Below are positions 1 through 11,806 of a stretch of DNA of 64,000 nt, piece by piece. Position numbers and translations under genes: made by a program. Numbering within the stretch: the first letter of the stretch is position 1; the number at the start of each line of letters is the position of its first letter. The notes under the pieces are model-generated. The model made no database searches, was not told the DNA's origin, and worked only from the letters and a program-made list of their open reading frames with translations. This DNA is from Bilabrum cf. latius (lineage: Eukaryota; Bigyra: Bicosoecida; Bigyra; Bicosoecida). The stretch lies in assembly GCA_965178125.1 (NCBI GenBank), contig OZ237737.1:1550001-1614000 (forward strand), written 5' to 3'.

Positions 1-1200
1 CTTGACGTTCTGGATCGTGATTGTCACGGTGGCGACGGTGCTGCCCCGGCACAGCCTGGGGAACTAATCCGCAGGCAGCTCGCAGGACTCCGAAATGCGC
101 GACTGGAATGCCTCCGGACTGGTCCTGACCTCCCCTGTCCTGAAGTTCTCCCACATCGCCAGGGCTGTGTCCCAGCAGCACTCTGCCTCCTCGGACCACT
201 GCTCCATCTGGTTGGCGCACTGCGCCGAGCACTGGGGGGACGCTACTTCCGGGTTGAGCGGGCTCCGGGTCCTCCTCCCGCACGACCCCGTGATCTCGTA
301 CGTGGCGTAGAACTGCACGGCCAGGCTCTGGCTGAACACGAGCGCGCAGTACTTGTCGTCAGACGGCCGCTTCCCGCAACCGTACTGGGCCATCACGCTC
401 ACCCCGAGGAGATCGACGTGGGCGGCCTGCTCCGCAAACGAGAAGAATGCGCGGGCGCAGGGGATGCAGAATTCGTCCAGGAAAGCCTCGCTCAGCTGGT
501 TCTGCAGGGCCTCTTCGTCAGCGTCGGCCAGGAAGAGCTCCTCCGTCAGCACCTGCGGGAGGCAGAAGTCGGCCGGCACCCCGGCCTTGAGGCACACGAG
601 GTCGTAGAGCACCTCGATGTCTTCCACGTTTGCGACCAAGTCGCCTGCGCCCGCCGCCACGCCCGCGGCCTCGAGGACCACGGAGGTAGTGGACTGGATA
701 TTCGAAGAGATCAGGTTCCTGCACTCGTTGTTGCCGCACGCGTCCGTGACGAGCGCCCTGACGTTGTCGGGCAGGGGCGTATCCGTTGAGTTCCCCACCA
801 GGCCGAGGTCTCGCATGATATCGGTGATTTCCTGGAAGCAGTACTCGCCCCCCTCGTTCTGCGTGCAGAGCACGTCCACCACGGTCACGGCCTGGGCCAG
901 GGCCGCGGGGCACACGCCGCCTGACAGGCTGCCGTCCTCGATGGCGTCCATCGTTGACTGCATGGAGGCGTAGCATGCGGAAGTAGTCACGCAAAGCTCC
1001 CCGGGGTTCAGTTCGATGTTGCTGGAGAACGTCTGCTCGCAGGCCCGGTCCATGTCCTGAATCAGTGAGCAGCACGCAGTCGAATTGTCCCGATCGCAGA
1101 TGCTCTGGACCGGATCGTCGTCGATCTGGAGCCTCCGGCCCGGCAGTATAGAGTAAGACTGCAAAGGAATAGAAAAAGAAGCGTCGTGTGGCGTTGCCAT
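1..1200 (-). CDS. Cys-rich protein of unknown function, 3' end beyond window
   Basis: An open minus-strand frame runs from about 1200 off the left edge. The protein is rich in regularly spaced cysteines (pairs such as ACC, CIPC, ECC and CSAQC) and in short helical stretches, like a secreted or lumenal disulfide-bonded protein. I do not recognise the family. One in-frame TAG lies at 64-66, after residues ESCELPAD. The frame stays open after it to position 1, so the gene continues leftwards. The 5' end is unresolved: a strong pyrimidine-rich acceptor ending in CAG sits just above 1158, so residues from SYSILPGRR onward probably start an internal exon. An upstream exon, possibly with a signal peptide, was not found. 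The ATG at 1198-1200 is the only other in-frame start. Confidence 0.6.
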
Positions 1201-1392
1201 GGGATCACATGACTGTTGGGTGCTCGAAAGAGGGCCACAGAAGAACCCGACAGGATCCACCGGTAGGTGCCGCGTGCCTCCTCAATATCCACTGCCAGTG
1301 CTTGCATTCCGGGCACCCAACGCGCTGGCGGAGTCAATGGTAAACGACTAGAATGGTGGTATCAGTTGAGGGCAAAATTGGCTGCCATGATC

Positions 1393-1716
1393 TCATGGGT
1401 TTGCCTAGTTTTCTTTTGAGTCTGACCCGCCGACCGATTCGGTTTCCCCGCCGTTGTCCGGGGAAGCCAAATACAGCGGCACATACGGCAAAACCAAGGC
1501 CCACATTAGACAATTGCTATCGGAGTTTTCATCAGGTGGTGCACTCACACTGGGATTTAGAACGCGGGCGGCGGTTTGGCCGACTAATTGTCTGGCTTGC
1601 TGCACAGCATCTTTTGCGTCGCTTAGTAGGTGCTCCCCAAAAGATGGAGATGATCCGACAGCGCAATTGGCAAAGACAATTGCGGTTATCATAAATGATA
1701 CTCGTCCGGTCTTCAT
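1393..1716 (-). CDS. small predicted secreted protein, 107 aa
   Basis: The ATG is at 1716 and the stop is TGA at 1393-1395. The N-terminus MKTGRVSFMITAIVFANCAV has the basic start and hydrophobic core of a signal peptide. It is followed by a polar helical stretch (DAKDAVQQARQLVGQTAARV) and a second hydrophobic segment (LMWALVLPYVPLYL) that could be membrane-inserted. One in-frame TAG lies at 1405-1407, four codons before the TGA. It is therefore impossible to say from this gene alone whether TAG or TGA ends it; TGA is chosen because TAG is sense in its neighbours. No family was recognised. A gene this short could also be a 5' exon of the neighbouring Cys-rich gene, although no clear donor was seen. 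Confidence 0.45.
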
Positions 1717-1944
1717 GGCTTTCAGGCGGAGTGCTGTGGTGGAAACGAACACCCACAGTCCACTGGTAGGCGCCGCGCGGACGAGTTGGCGGAACCACTG
1801 CTGTTGCACACGAGTGCAATAAAATTGAATTTGCCAAGAGAACAGACAACTCTGTTCAGTGTACGTTTGCTTGGGGTGATGCTTGTTTGAGTCTATGAGA
1901 AGGCTCAAGCCTACGGCGCCTCATTGGTTCGTACATTGGCTGTC
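1717..1944. promoter_or_regulatory. divergent intergenic region
   Basis: These 228 bp separate two divergent start codons and must hold both 5' UTRs and promoters. It is less GC-rich than the flanking genes. No specific motif is claimed. Confidence 0.3.
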
Positions 1945-3360
1945 ATGAACAGAGCGTGGAAGCGACAATGGCTGGAACGAGCGTACAACAGAGGCGGCGA
2001 GTCACTACGGGCATGTGCCAGTTGGGTATTGGACTCGCATAAACTGTCCAGCGTTGATGCGGCGGAGCGTGCCTTGCGGCATTTGCTAGTCAAGCAGCCC
2101 GTCCAGCAGGTGCTCGGTAGCTGGCCGGTCGGAGGGCTTCCGGCCGACGTGCACGTGGCAAGCAAACACGTGCTTATCCCTCGGGAAGACACGTACTCAG
2201 TAGCAGCAGTGGCGGCGCGATATGCGCTGGATATCCACGGCAGCCCCGGCCGCGCCATCACTCTGCTTGATTTGGGATGCGGCAGCGGCGTCCTCGGGCT
2301 TGCAGTCGCGGATCTGCTGCAGCGCTCTCGCGCCGGAGAGGACTGCCTGGACATGTACTCCGACTGCATGCAGCCGGCTCGAGAGTTTGCTGCGCCCAGC
2401 TCAGGTGCTGCTCGCCCTCAGAGTACGCAAACCAGCTAGGCGAGCAGCCGCACACTGCGGAGGGACCACAGGCGCACGCACAGGCACAGGCAGGCAGGCT
2501 TGCACCTGGTCGGGGTGGACAAGAGCCGGGCAGCTCTCGCCGCCTTCTCTAAGAACGCTGCGCAGCTCGCATCCGAGTCGGGGGCTCCCTGCGGCACCTG
2601 CTCTTCTTCGTCCCGGCCGTACACATGGCAGGCGGTGGCTGGGGACGCCTCGATGCCTGCCAGCGGCTGGGTCGGGTGGGAAGAGGGGGCCCAGGAGCAG
2701 CACACCGGTAACGCGGCCTCCCTTTTCACCCATCGAGGTCACGCCGATCTTCTCCTGGCTAATCCCCCGTACATTCCCTCGGGGGGTTGGCGTGCGGGGT
2801 GGCTGCGTGAAGGACTTGCGGGCAGCAGCAATAATGAGTCGGGTGCCCTGGCACAGCCGGGAAACGGTCGCCGGTCCCAGGCAGCAGATGAGCCGGGCAT
2901 GTGTTCCCTAGATCCGAGCGTGTTGGCGTACGAACCCGTGGGCGCTCTGGCGGGCGGGGGCATCGACGGTCTAGACTGCGCGAGGGCCTGGATGGAGGCC
3001 GCTGTGGGACCTGCCCCCCCCATCAGGGAACAAGGGAGCCCATCTCGATCAGGACGGTAGGATGGTCACGGCACTGCTGCCAGTGATTCGGCGGGTGGCG
3101 TCGTGAGGGAAGGCACCGTGGCAGTGCTGGAGCTGGACCACGGCCAGCCGGCTGAGCTCGCACGGTGGGCAGACCGCCGGCGGGCATGGAGGCATTGGAG
3201 GGCCACACAATGGGAAGAGGAAGGAGAGGGAAGGATGGGTGTCGCTGAGTGTGCGATGACTCGAACGCTGGGAGCCGTGCTTGCATGGGCGCCCATCGCC
3301 TCCCACAGAGACATGTTCGGGGTGGAGAGGATTCTAGCCATGCGGGCTGTGGAGGTGTGA
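1945..3360 (+). CDS. HEMK1: HemK/PrmC-type protein glutamine N5-methyltransferase
   Basis: This is an S-adenosylmethionine-dependent enzyme family that methylates the GGQ glutamine of release factors. The eukaryotic HEMK1 form is mitochondrial, and the basic N-terminus here (MNRAWKRQWLERAYNRGG) fits import. Visible motifs in order are the N-terminal helical domain ending in VLIPRED (family LIPRPET), SAM motif I LLDLGCGSGVLGLAVA, motif II LVGVDKSRAALA and the catalytic loop LLLANPPYIPSGG. A C-terminal strand (VAVLELDHGQ) and MFGVERILAMRAVEV correspond to the end of the fold. In-frame TAGs at 2437 and 3058 lie in inserts between conserved blocks, and the frame continues unshifted to TGA at 3358. 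The protein is 471 aa, longer than bacterial PrmC (about 280), because of low-complexity inserts. The ATG at 1945 is the first in frame. Confidence 0.85.
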
Positions 3361-3515
3361 GGGCATGGAGCCATTGCCTGGCTTCCATAGGCGTTGTTGG
3401 TGCGAATGCAAAAGTTTACGCTCAGTTGCAATGCAATAGCAGCGCATAAGCTAGCTGCCCCTGCACAATGCAATAGCAGCCCCTGCACACGGCTACAACG
3501 CCCTGTGATTCAGCC

Positions 3516-4886
3516 TCAGGACTGACAGACAGCCCCGATCACATCCACCGCAGCGATGCCCTTGTTCCCTGGCAGTGGGGCCTGAAATGCCGTCATGAGG
3601 GCAACCGGCGGAGACATGGACGAAGATGACGGTGACCCGCCGGCGCTGGAGTTCCGTGCACCTAGCCCGCCGCTGCTGCTGCTGCTGCTGCTGCCCGCCG
3701 CACCCATGTCCGTCGATGGCGCCTGCATCGGCACCGGCACCATCTAAGGCCAAAGGGAGGGAACGGCCTCTCCCACAGTCACCTGCGGCCGTTCAGGAAA
3801 CGAGAGGGTCTGGTCTGCCCGTAGCAGCGGCTCTTTGGACACCATGGCGCGGACCTGGCACGCCTGCGTGTACGCCACCGGCGGCGTGCCATCGAAGGCG
3901 TCGTCGGTGATGAAGGCCACGGCCAGCCTCCCGCTTCCAGGGCACACGGCCACGGCGGGGGACCCGGCCTTGCGACCAAGAGTACCGGGGAGGTCCCCGG
4001 GGGCATACACCAGGTGGCTGTGCACCCACCCACCGGTGGCCGTGGGGTCGGACGTGATCGCGATCTGCACAGTGAATGAACCCCACCCGGCCTTGCCCCA
4101 GAAGCCCTCGAACCCGCACACCCACCCACCGGCAGGCCCACCCTGTGCACTCGTCACACCGCCCGAGAGGGTCCGTGCCACGCCTCCAAATGGCACACAC
4201 TGCGGCATCCCATTCCTGGATCCGTTGGTGGTCTGGATCTGCGCGAACCCGGGAGCCCAAGTGCGCCCCCCGTCCGCGCTCACGCGCTGCACCACGTCCT
4301 GCGCGTACTGGCCGGGGTACCCGGGGCGAGGCCTCTCGCGGGAATAGGCGACGTGCAGCTCCAGGGGAGATGATGTGCTGCTGCTCGACGCCGGCGCGTG
4401 GAAGAGGAAGGGCTCCCACACGGCGTGCGTGCGGTTGTGGTCCGCAATCGTGGAGCGGAGTGACCACGTGTGCCCGCCGTCCACGCTTGCATGAACGCGC
4501 AACCGATAGTGCGAGCACAATGGAATCGGTCCGCCCGTGTTGGTACAATTTACGTGGTGCCTGTAGGCGACCACGAACTCATCCTGGTCCTCGGTGGACT
4601 GCGCAATGAAGCAGTTCGCTAGATCCACACCTTTCCAGGTATCTTCGACAACCACACCACGATTATACCAGGTCTACCCCCCATCATGAGACGTAAACCA
4701 CGAAATTTGATGCAGTTTACCGATCTGCGGCGTTTCTGCGCATGCGATAAGGGTGCCGTTCTGCAAAGAAGAGACACGCGGGTAGTACGATGCCGGCGGG
4801 GCCATCACGTGGGTCTCGAGTCCTCTAAGTGCAAACACGTCGAGGAAAAAACATGATAGTACAAAAACTAGTAACAAGGCCGGCAT
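3516..4886 (-). CDS. secreted sialidase-like (BNR/Asp-box) protein
   Basis: The start ATG at 4886 gives a textbook signal peptide (MPALLLVFVLSCFFLDVFA). The mature part has Asp-box repeats of the form SxDxGxTW: SHDGG-TAG-TW, SVDGGHTW and SADGGRTW, the signature of six-bladed beta-propeller sialidase-superfamily proteins. The overall pattern resembles the fungal/bacterial BNR-repeat group rather than animal neuraminidases, and substrate specificity cannot be told. Two in-frame TAGs occur. The one at 4674 falls exactly in the variable position of the first Asp box, and the one at 3744 precedes a Ser-rich tail encoded by a CTG/CAG run near 3671-3694. The stop is TGA at 3516. The protein is 456 aa and no intron was seen. 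Confidence 0.8.
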
Positions 4887-5068
4887 ATCTTGAAAAGCAA
4901 TAAGCAGTTTCAACAGCAACTAGGTTTGCGGAACCATGAATTGCGCGGCGTCGAGGCCGTTGTTGCAGCTGGAAGTGCGGTCGAATAGCACGACAAGCAC
5001 TCTTTGATTCGCGTCATAAATTTTATTAGCGAACGCAATCAGGCGCATTATCTCCCAGACGGGCCGAC
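4887..5068. promoter_or_regulatory. divergent promoter region, sialidase-like / IFT139
   Basis: 182 bp lie between the two start codons. It is AT-richer than the coding sequence. No motif is identified with confidence. Confidence 0.35.
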
Positions 5069-8000
5069 ATGGGCGATGTTTTGAATCTCATTGTCGAGTA
5101 CGCCAGGCTAGGTCTCTACCGCCACATTCAGACCGTATGCACAGAAGTACGCAAGAAGAAAGGAAAGGACCCGAACCTGATCTTCTGGGGCGCTTATGGA
5201 TAGGGATATGAAGGTGAGCCTCGATTGATCCTGCGTACAGGGGCACCATGTGCTTCGCGCAACAGATTTTAGTGAGTGTTGCAAATGTTGCCAGCCGACC
5301 ATTTCTCGCAGGGAATCCAGCCGAAGCAATCCGAGAATTGGATTCTTTGCGGGGCCGGCGAGAGGCAGAGCTCCCCGCCCTCGTGCTTGCGGCAGATCTG
5401 CACAGGAGAGCCAAAACTGTGGACCGAGTTGCGTTGCGAGCTGTCGAAGACGACATTCCCAGGGCAGAATCGCAGGCCGGGGAGCGCGGCCGTGTGCTCA
5501 ACACGCACTACTTGCTCTTGTCGGGAAACGTGCAGGCCGCCATCAAAAACGCCGAGGCCGCGATCACGGCGTCGGCCGAGAGCCCGGCGGCTCACGCCGC
5601 AATGGGGTGGTGCCTTGTGGCCCAGGCCCGCGGCCTGTGCGACAGCGAGGCTCAAGGGGGTGCCTCCAGGGGGCACGTGAGCAGGGGGGTGGTGCAGCTG
5701 GCCCAGCGGGCTCTCGATTCGTTTCGACGCGCCGCCAGCCTGGTGGCCTCTGGGGGTGCCGGCGGGGGTGCGGGCGCGGGTGCGGGTGCAGGGAAGAAGG
5801 ATCTAGGGGTGGAGATGGGCATGTCGAACGCCCTGGTGGCCTGTGGGAAAGCTGAAGAGGCCGTGGGTGTGCTGGGCGAGCTGCAGGTGCGCGCCCCTTG
5901 GTTCATGCCGGCGTACGGCGCCCGGGGCCGCATCCTGTCTGTGGGCAGGCAGTGGGGGGCTGTGCAGGAGCAGGTGGACAAGGCCCTGGGCCAGGACCCC
6001 TTGGACCTGGAGTCTCTGCGGCTCGCAGTCCTGCGAGGGCTCCTGCAAGAAGGGGCCCAGTCGGCCATGGGAGGCACCGTGGGCAGACTGGAGAGCCTGT
6101 GCAGGGCCATCAAGAAGCACGAGCCGGCCAACGTGGAGCTGCTGCTGCGCGTGTGCCAGCCATTCGCGCGGCTGTCGGGGGGCGCGGCCTCTATCCTCAA
6201 GCTCACGCTGGAGCTGGCGCGGCTGGCGCGCACCGTGGACCCGGGATCGTCGGAAGCGGCGGCCGAGTGCGGCCGTCAGGAGGCGCTGCTGGGGAGCTAC
6301 GCGGCCGCGGCAGGCAGCTTCCGCGAGGCCGCCAAGCGCGATGAGGGGAACGTGGAGGCTCTGTGGGGCGCGATCTACTGCCAGATCAAGCTGGGCGACC
6401 TGGAAGACGCCGCGGCGCAGCTGGAGCTGTTCCGCATGGTGCAGGCGAGTGGCGGGCGCAGCTCCAAGGTGGCTCTGCTGGACGCTCTGCTGGCCTGGCA
6501 CAAGGACAGGGATGCGGTGGCGCAGCTCAAAGCACTCGACGAGACCAGAGCTCTCCTGCGGCAGGAGCTTGAGGGGGCGAGGGCGCGGGCGCTGGTGGGC
6601 AGCACGACCATCTTCGAGCTGCTGTCCATCTGGGACCCCCAGCTGCGGCTTGAGGTGGCGGGGGAGTACCTTTAGCACGCTGAGGTCGAGGACGACGACG
6701 TGCACGCGAGCAGCGCGGGGGGCGGCGCGGGGGCGGGCGCGGACGACGAGCTCGGGTTCGCGGGACCCGCTGCGGGCGGCTCCCTGTCCGACTCGGCGGG
6801 GGCAGCGGCCCTTCGGAAGCGAGCGCTGACCGCCGGCCTGGAGCTGCTGTCCGAGGTGTCGGACCTGGCCCCCGGCCTGACGCAGGCCCGCCTCATGATG
6901 GCGCAGACGCACTTCAGGAAGGGCAACCTTGACGAGGCACAGCGCGCGCTGGTGTCCTGCCTCAAGGTGGACCCCTCCTTCGCCGACGCGCACCTGCTCA
7001 TGGCCCAGGTGGCGCTGGCCAAGGACGACGTGCAGGGCGCCAAGGCCTCGCTGGACGAGGCGGTGGCCTACGAGTTCAAGGTCAGGCAGAGGCCCGCCTT
7101 TCAGATGGTGCACGCGCGGGTGCTCCTCGGGGAACAAAAGTTCGCGGAGGCCGTGGACGCGCTGGAGGCGGCCAGGAAGGCGAACCGCGGGCAGATTGAC
7201 GCGGCTCTCGAGGCGGCTCGAAGGGCGGCCGAGGACAAGAAGGCCGGCCGCAGCAGTGGCGGTGGCAGCAGGTCGGGGCCGGCGAGCGGGGCGGGCGCGG
7301 GCGGCGGTGCCGCTGCTGGAAGCGGTGTGACGAGCGCGGGCTCGCTGAGTCGCAAAGAGCTGCTGGAGCTGCTGGTGCTGCTGGCCGAGGCGCTCACGGC
7401 CCTGGGCAAAGTGGACGAGGCGAGCGAGGTGGCCAGAGAGGCTGCCGTGCTGGGCAAGGGGAGCGGCTCCGAGGTCAAGGTGCTGGTGGCACAGTCCAAG
7501 ATCGCCCTGGCCAAAGGGGACGTGGACAGGGCGCTGAGAAAGCTCGGCTCCGTGCCCTACACGGACCCTGCCTTCCGCACGGCGCAGCTCGTACGCGCGG
7601 AAGTGTACCTGCGCTACCGAAGGGACCGCAGCCGGTTCGTGCGGTGCTACTCGGAGCTGGCCGAGAAGCGGCCGGGCCCTCGCAGCCTCGTGGCCCTCGC
7701 GGGCGCGTACCTGCGCGTGCAGATGCCGGACGAGGCCGTGGAGGCGCTGCACAAGGCGCTGGCCATGGCTCCCGACGACCCCGTGCTGGTGCGCAAGGTG
7801 GGCCGCGCGCTCGTGGCCACGCACGACTACCGCGGGGCGGCCGAGTACTACGAGACCGCGCTGGACCGCCAGCTCACGGGGTTTGGAGGGGAGGGCCGGG
7901 GACCCTCGGCCATCGCGGCGGCGGCGGCGGCGCTGGTGAAGCGGAGGGGCGCGTCCCTCGACGCCCCTGTGCGCGCCTCGCTGCGCACCGAGCTGACCGA

Positions 8001-9735
8001 GCTGTACGTGAAGATGAGGCGGTTCGAGGAGGCGGCCGGGCTGGTGGCCGAGGCGCTGGCGGATGAGGCCACGGGCAGCGACGCGGCGGCGCTCGAGGGA
8101 ACCGTGCGCGCTCTGAGGCTCATGGCCCGGGTGCAGCTGGGCGTGGGTGACGCGCCCGCCGCGGAGGAGACCCTGCGGCAGGCTCTCACGGTGCAGGACA
8201 AAGTCTCGGCGGCTCTTCGGGAGGACGCCCCGGAGCTCGTGCAGGGGGCGCGCCGCACGGCCGCCGAGATCTGCCATGAGGTGGGTCAGCTGTGCGAGGA
8301 GGCGGCCGACGGGGGCATCTCCAGCGCGGCTGCACCCCCCGGCGCGGCGGAGACGGCCGCCACGGAGGGCGGCGGCTTCGAGCAGCGGGCGCTGACCAAC
8401 TACAGGGATGCTCTGCGACGAGATGAGACGCACCAGGAGTCCATGCTGGCCCTCGCGCGGCTGCTGATCCGGACGCAGGAGCTGCCCGAGGCTGAGCTGG
8501 TGCTTGGCCGGCTGCAGGCAGCGGCCCCCGGCCTGGAGGAAGCCGGCATCCTATTGGGCGACCTCAAGTTCGCGCAGGGGGAGCCCAGCGAGGCCGTGGT
8601 GCGGTACCAGAAGGTGCTGGAGGAGCACCCCACGAGGTACGACGCGCTGTCCAAGTTCATCGTGCTGCTGCGGAGGAGCTCCCGCATCGAGGAGGCCAAG
8701 CGCTTCATGGACCTGGCCAAGGCGGCGAGCCCACGGGCGGAGAGCGACGCTGGTTTCTGCTACTGCCAGGGCCTGCTGCACCGTGCCAGCCGCGAGCCCA
8801 CGGAGGCCATCTCCAGCTTCAACTAGGCGAGGCACTCCGGTAGGTGGGGCCTGCAGGCCATCGAGGCCATGGTGGACGTGTACGTGTGCCCCGAGGGGGA
8901 CGACCTGTGGGCGGACGCGGGCACAGTCGCGAGGCAGGAGGCCGAGGACGGGGCGCAGGCGGGGGCCGGGCGCGGGGGGGTGCAGGCCCGGGGCGGGGCT
9001 GGCGCTGGGGCTGGGGCAGGGGCCACCAAGGGCGAGGCCCGAGATGCCGAGCAGCGGCAGGCACGTTGGCGCGACAACAGCCGATCGGCCCTCGCCCTCC
9101 TGCGGACCATCCCCCCTAGGATGCGCAAGGCGCACCACGACGTGCTGGCTGCCCTTGCCACGATGGTGCCCCGGAGCAACGAGGCCCTCGGGGAGGCGCA
9201 GGGACTGCTGGAGGGAGTGCTCGCCAGACAGCCTCAGAACGTGCCGGCGCTGCTGGGGCTGGCCACGGCCCACCTGCTGGCGGGCCGCGTGCCCAAGGCG
9301 AGGACGGCGCTCAAGACGCTGGTGGGCGCCAAGTTCGACGCAGAGTCGGCGGACTACTTCGTGCGGGCGTGGCTGCTGCTTGCGGACCTGTTCATCGGGC
9401 AGGGGAAGCACGACCATGCGCTGCAGCTGTGCCAGCAGGCACTCAAGCACGACAGCTCGAGCGGCAAGGCGTGGGAGCACCTCGGGGCCATCATGGAGAG
9501 GGAGGGGGCCTACGCTGACGCGGCGGGGCACTACGAGAGGGCGTGGGCGCTGGAGCAGGAGCAGTCCGCCCAGGTGGGGTACAAGCTGGCCTTCAACTAC
9601 CTCAAGGCAAGGCGGTTCACGAGAGCCATCGACGTGTGCCACAAGGTGCTCAAGACGTTCCCCGACTACGGCGCCATCAAGCGGGACGTGCTTGACAGGG
9701 CCAGGGGGAATCTGAGGAACCCAAAGCCTGAGTGA
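5069..9735 (+). CDS. IFT139: intraflagellar transport protein IFT139 (TTC21B), TPR protein
   Basis: IFT139 is an IFT-A subunit of retrograde intraflagellar transport in cilia. Exon 1 is 5069-5213, the intron is 5214-5311 (GTGAGC...CAG, 98 nt), and exon 2 runs from 5312 to TGA at 9733. The product is 1,522 aa (human 1,316), made of TPR helices throughout. Segments matching vertebrate TTC21B include YADAHLLLAQV (here FADAHLLMAQVAL), the C-terminal block VGYKLAFNYLKA, and the end IDVCHKVLKTFPDYGAIKRDVL. Three in-frame TAGs occur. At 5201 the context is AYG-TAG-GYEG (human AYGTLMEG), at 6673 it is GEYL-TAG-HAE (human MEYLSFC), and at 8824 it is FN-TAG-AR (human FNKAR). Homology is continuous across all three. 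Gly/Ala/Ser-rich loops are inserted relative to animals. Confidence 0.93.
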
Positions 9736-9894
9736 TTTGTACCGTCGCCATTAGTTTGCGAATTCATCCTCATATCATACTGCTGCCAGTGGTCTCAGCG
9801 CCGACCAGTAGTCACACCACCGGCGAGGCCGGATCGCTCGGACGCCCTCTCATTCGACAAACAGCAAGGCGCGCACGCCCAAGCTCGCTCTGGG

Positions 9895-11649
9895 ATGGAT
9901 GTTCGGCAATCTTTTCGGTTGCGTCATGCCTCTAGGCAGTTTCGCACTGGGCTCGCAAGATCACTTGGAGGGGCTCCTCGAAGGCCCCTGCTGTCGCCTG
10001 CCATGAAGAGATCCCTGTCTCTGAACGACGCAGATTCGGACGGATTTGGTGTGGAGGACATGTCACAGTCAAATATATCTGACACATCGTCGACGGACAC
10101 TGAGCCAGGTCGTTCGAGTAGGGCAGGAAGCGCTGCGCTGGTTCGATCCGCATCGGCGACTGAGGCGGGAGGCCTCCAGGCGGCCTCTAGAGTCGAGTTG
10201 GTCGGAACATTGCGCGAGCCACAACGTTGCTTTTCTGTTTCAAGCAAAAGCAAGGCATCTTGGTCTTCTGAATCGCTCGGGTTGGCAGCCGGTGAAACCA
10301 AGGATGGAGATTCAAACGACGAATCTGAGAGGCGCGGAAGAAAACGCAAACGACAACATGCATGCCCGCCGACTCCGAGCAAGGCGGGAATCAACTTTCA
10401 TGTGCGCGCTTAGAGGCTTGGAACGTCGGTCTGCATCGTGTTTAGGATCTTGAAGTCGAAGCTCACTGAGCTCGTACGGAACTCGAACGCCAGGCATATT
10501 GGCATTGCCGCAAAGGCATCCCAGGATCAGGCACGCCCTGGTGAGTTTTGGGGCCTCTCGTCTCTCGATTCCGATGTCTTGGAGAGGCAACTGGCGTACT
10601 CGGTCGCTGGGTGTGTCACGCCAGCAGGCGAGTGCGCCACGAGACTGGGATCCAGCCATTCAGACGCGGCAATGAGGCATAGGAGGGATGACGCGGCCTT
10701 TGCCATGGATGATTTCTTGCGTGGAACAGGTCTGGGGCATGCTGTCGAGTCCGCTTGCTCGGGGGCAGCACCAGCCGCGGCACGTGCTAGTACCGGCACC
10801 AGCACACCTCGTGCTCGCCACTGGCACACCACTGGTGGCATAGGAACGCTGCCGCCGGCACTGGTGGGGCCTAGCCTCAGTCGGTCGCGGCGCCGTCTGG
10901 CTGGACAGGATCACGATGATCCCATCCGGGCGGCGGGTGCGGCGCTCGCTGCCGCTGGAGCAGCCGGCCGGCGTGGCGCGAGCCGGCGGGAACTGCGGTC
11001 GGCCTTGTTCCGAGGCGGTGTGACGAGTGCGAGCGAGCCGGCGCAGGGCCTTGAGGTTGGCAGCGAGTGCCTGTGCGCTGCTCTGAGGGCTGCCGGCCCG
11101 CTGCAATGGGAGGGAAAGGGGCAGGAAAGGGCTCGGGTCACTACGGTGGGGAAGGGGAGGCCGTCGGAGGCCGGCAGCCGGGTGGCGGTGCGGCTGGTGC
11201 TGGAGGTGGTTGCGCTGGGGGATGGTGGGACAGATGGGGCCGGGGGCACGGGAAAAAAGAGGCGGAGGATTGACGAGGGTGGACTATCGGCGACTGTGAA
11301 ACCGGAAGGGGCTCGGGAACAGGGCGAAGGTGAGACCGGACCGCATCCAGATCCAACTACGAGTCCTGGGAGTCCTGCGAGTCCCACCGGCACTGGTCTC
11401 GACGAAGGCCCGGCCATGCGGCTGGTGCTCGCTGGATTTAGTCCGAGCAGGGGTGTGGCTCTGTTTGGGCCTGAGGGGGGCACCGGGCCTGGATCCGCAG
11501 AGGGGGGAGCGGCCTCAGTGACCGACTCGGTCTCATCAAGCAGCAGCAGCAGCAGCAGCAGCCGCGCCCAGACTCCCGGTGGCATATGCGCGACCGCTGA
11601 GCTGTCTAGGCGGATGGGGGCTCTGTTTGGGAACCCCTCGATGCTATGA
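9895..11649 (+). CDS. unrecognised low-complexity, probably nuclear protein, 584 aa
   Basis: The ATG is at 9895 and TGA at 11647, with one in-frame TAG at 10411 after SKAGINFHVRA. The N-terminal third is Ser/Asp-rich. It contains a basic cluster RRGRKRKRQ and later GKKRRRIDE, both typical of nuclear localisation signals. A short conserved-looking stretch (RILKSKLTELVRNSNARHIG) follows the TAG. The C-terminal half is Gly/Ser/Pro-rich with a run of 11 serines encoded by an AGC repeat near 11540-11560, and ends in LSRRMGALFGNPSML. I do not recognise a family. The gene sits in tandem between IFT139 and the PAQR gene, 159 bp from each stop or start. The ATG at 10003 (MKRSLSLND) is an alternative start. 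Confidence 0.6.
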
Positions 11650-11806
11650 CTGGGCGCTTGGTCGCTGGCAGCGCCCGGAGCCCCCCCAAGGTGCGGTACG
11701 ACCCGGCGGCTCTTTTCGCCGGCACCCGTTAGTCGCACGTGCGGTTGCACTTTCGTGCCCTGACGCCGACACAATTTCTTCCAATAAATAGAAGGAGCTA
11801 CTCTCC

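Noticed and set aside
1945-3360. Bacterial contamination or recent transfer of the HemK gene
   Set aside because: Eukaryotes normally carry a mitochondrial HEMK1. The gene shares the in-frame TAG habit, base composition and inserts of its neighbours.
10130-10155. tRNA B-box-like GGTTCGATCC
   Set aside because: The flanks cannot form a T-arm stem, no matching A box or acceptor stem is present, and it lies in an open reading frame.
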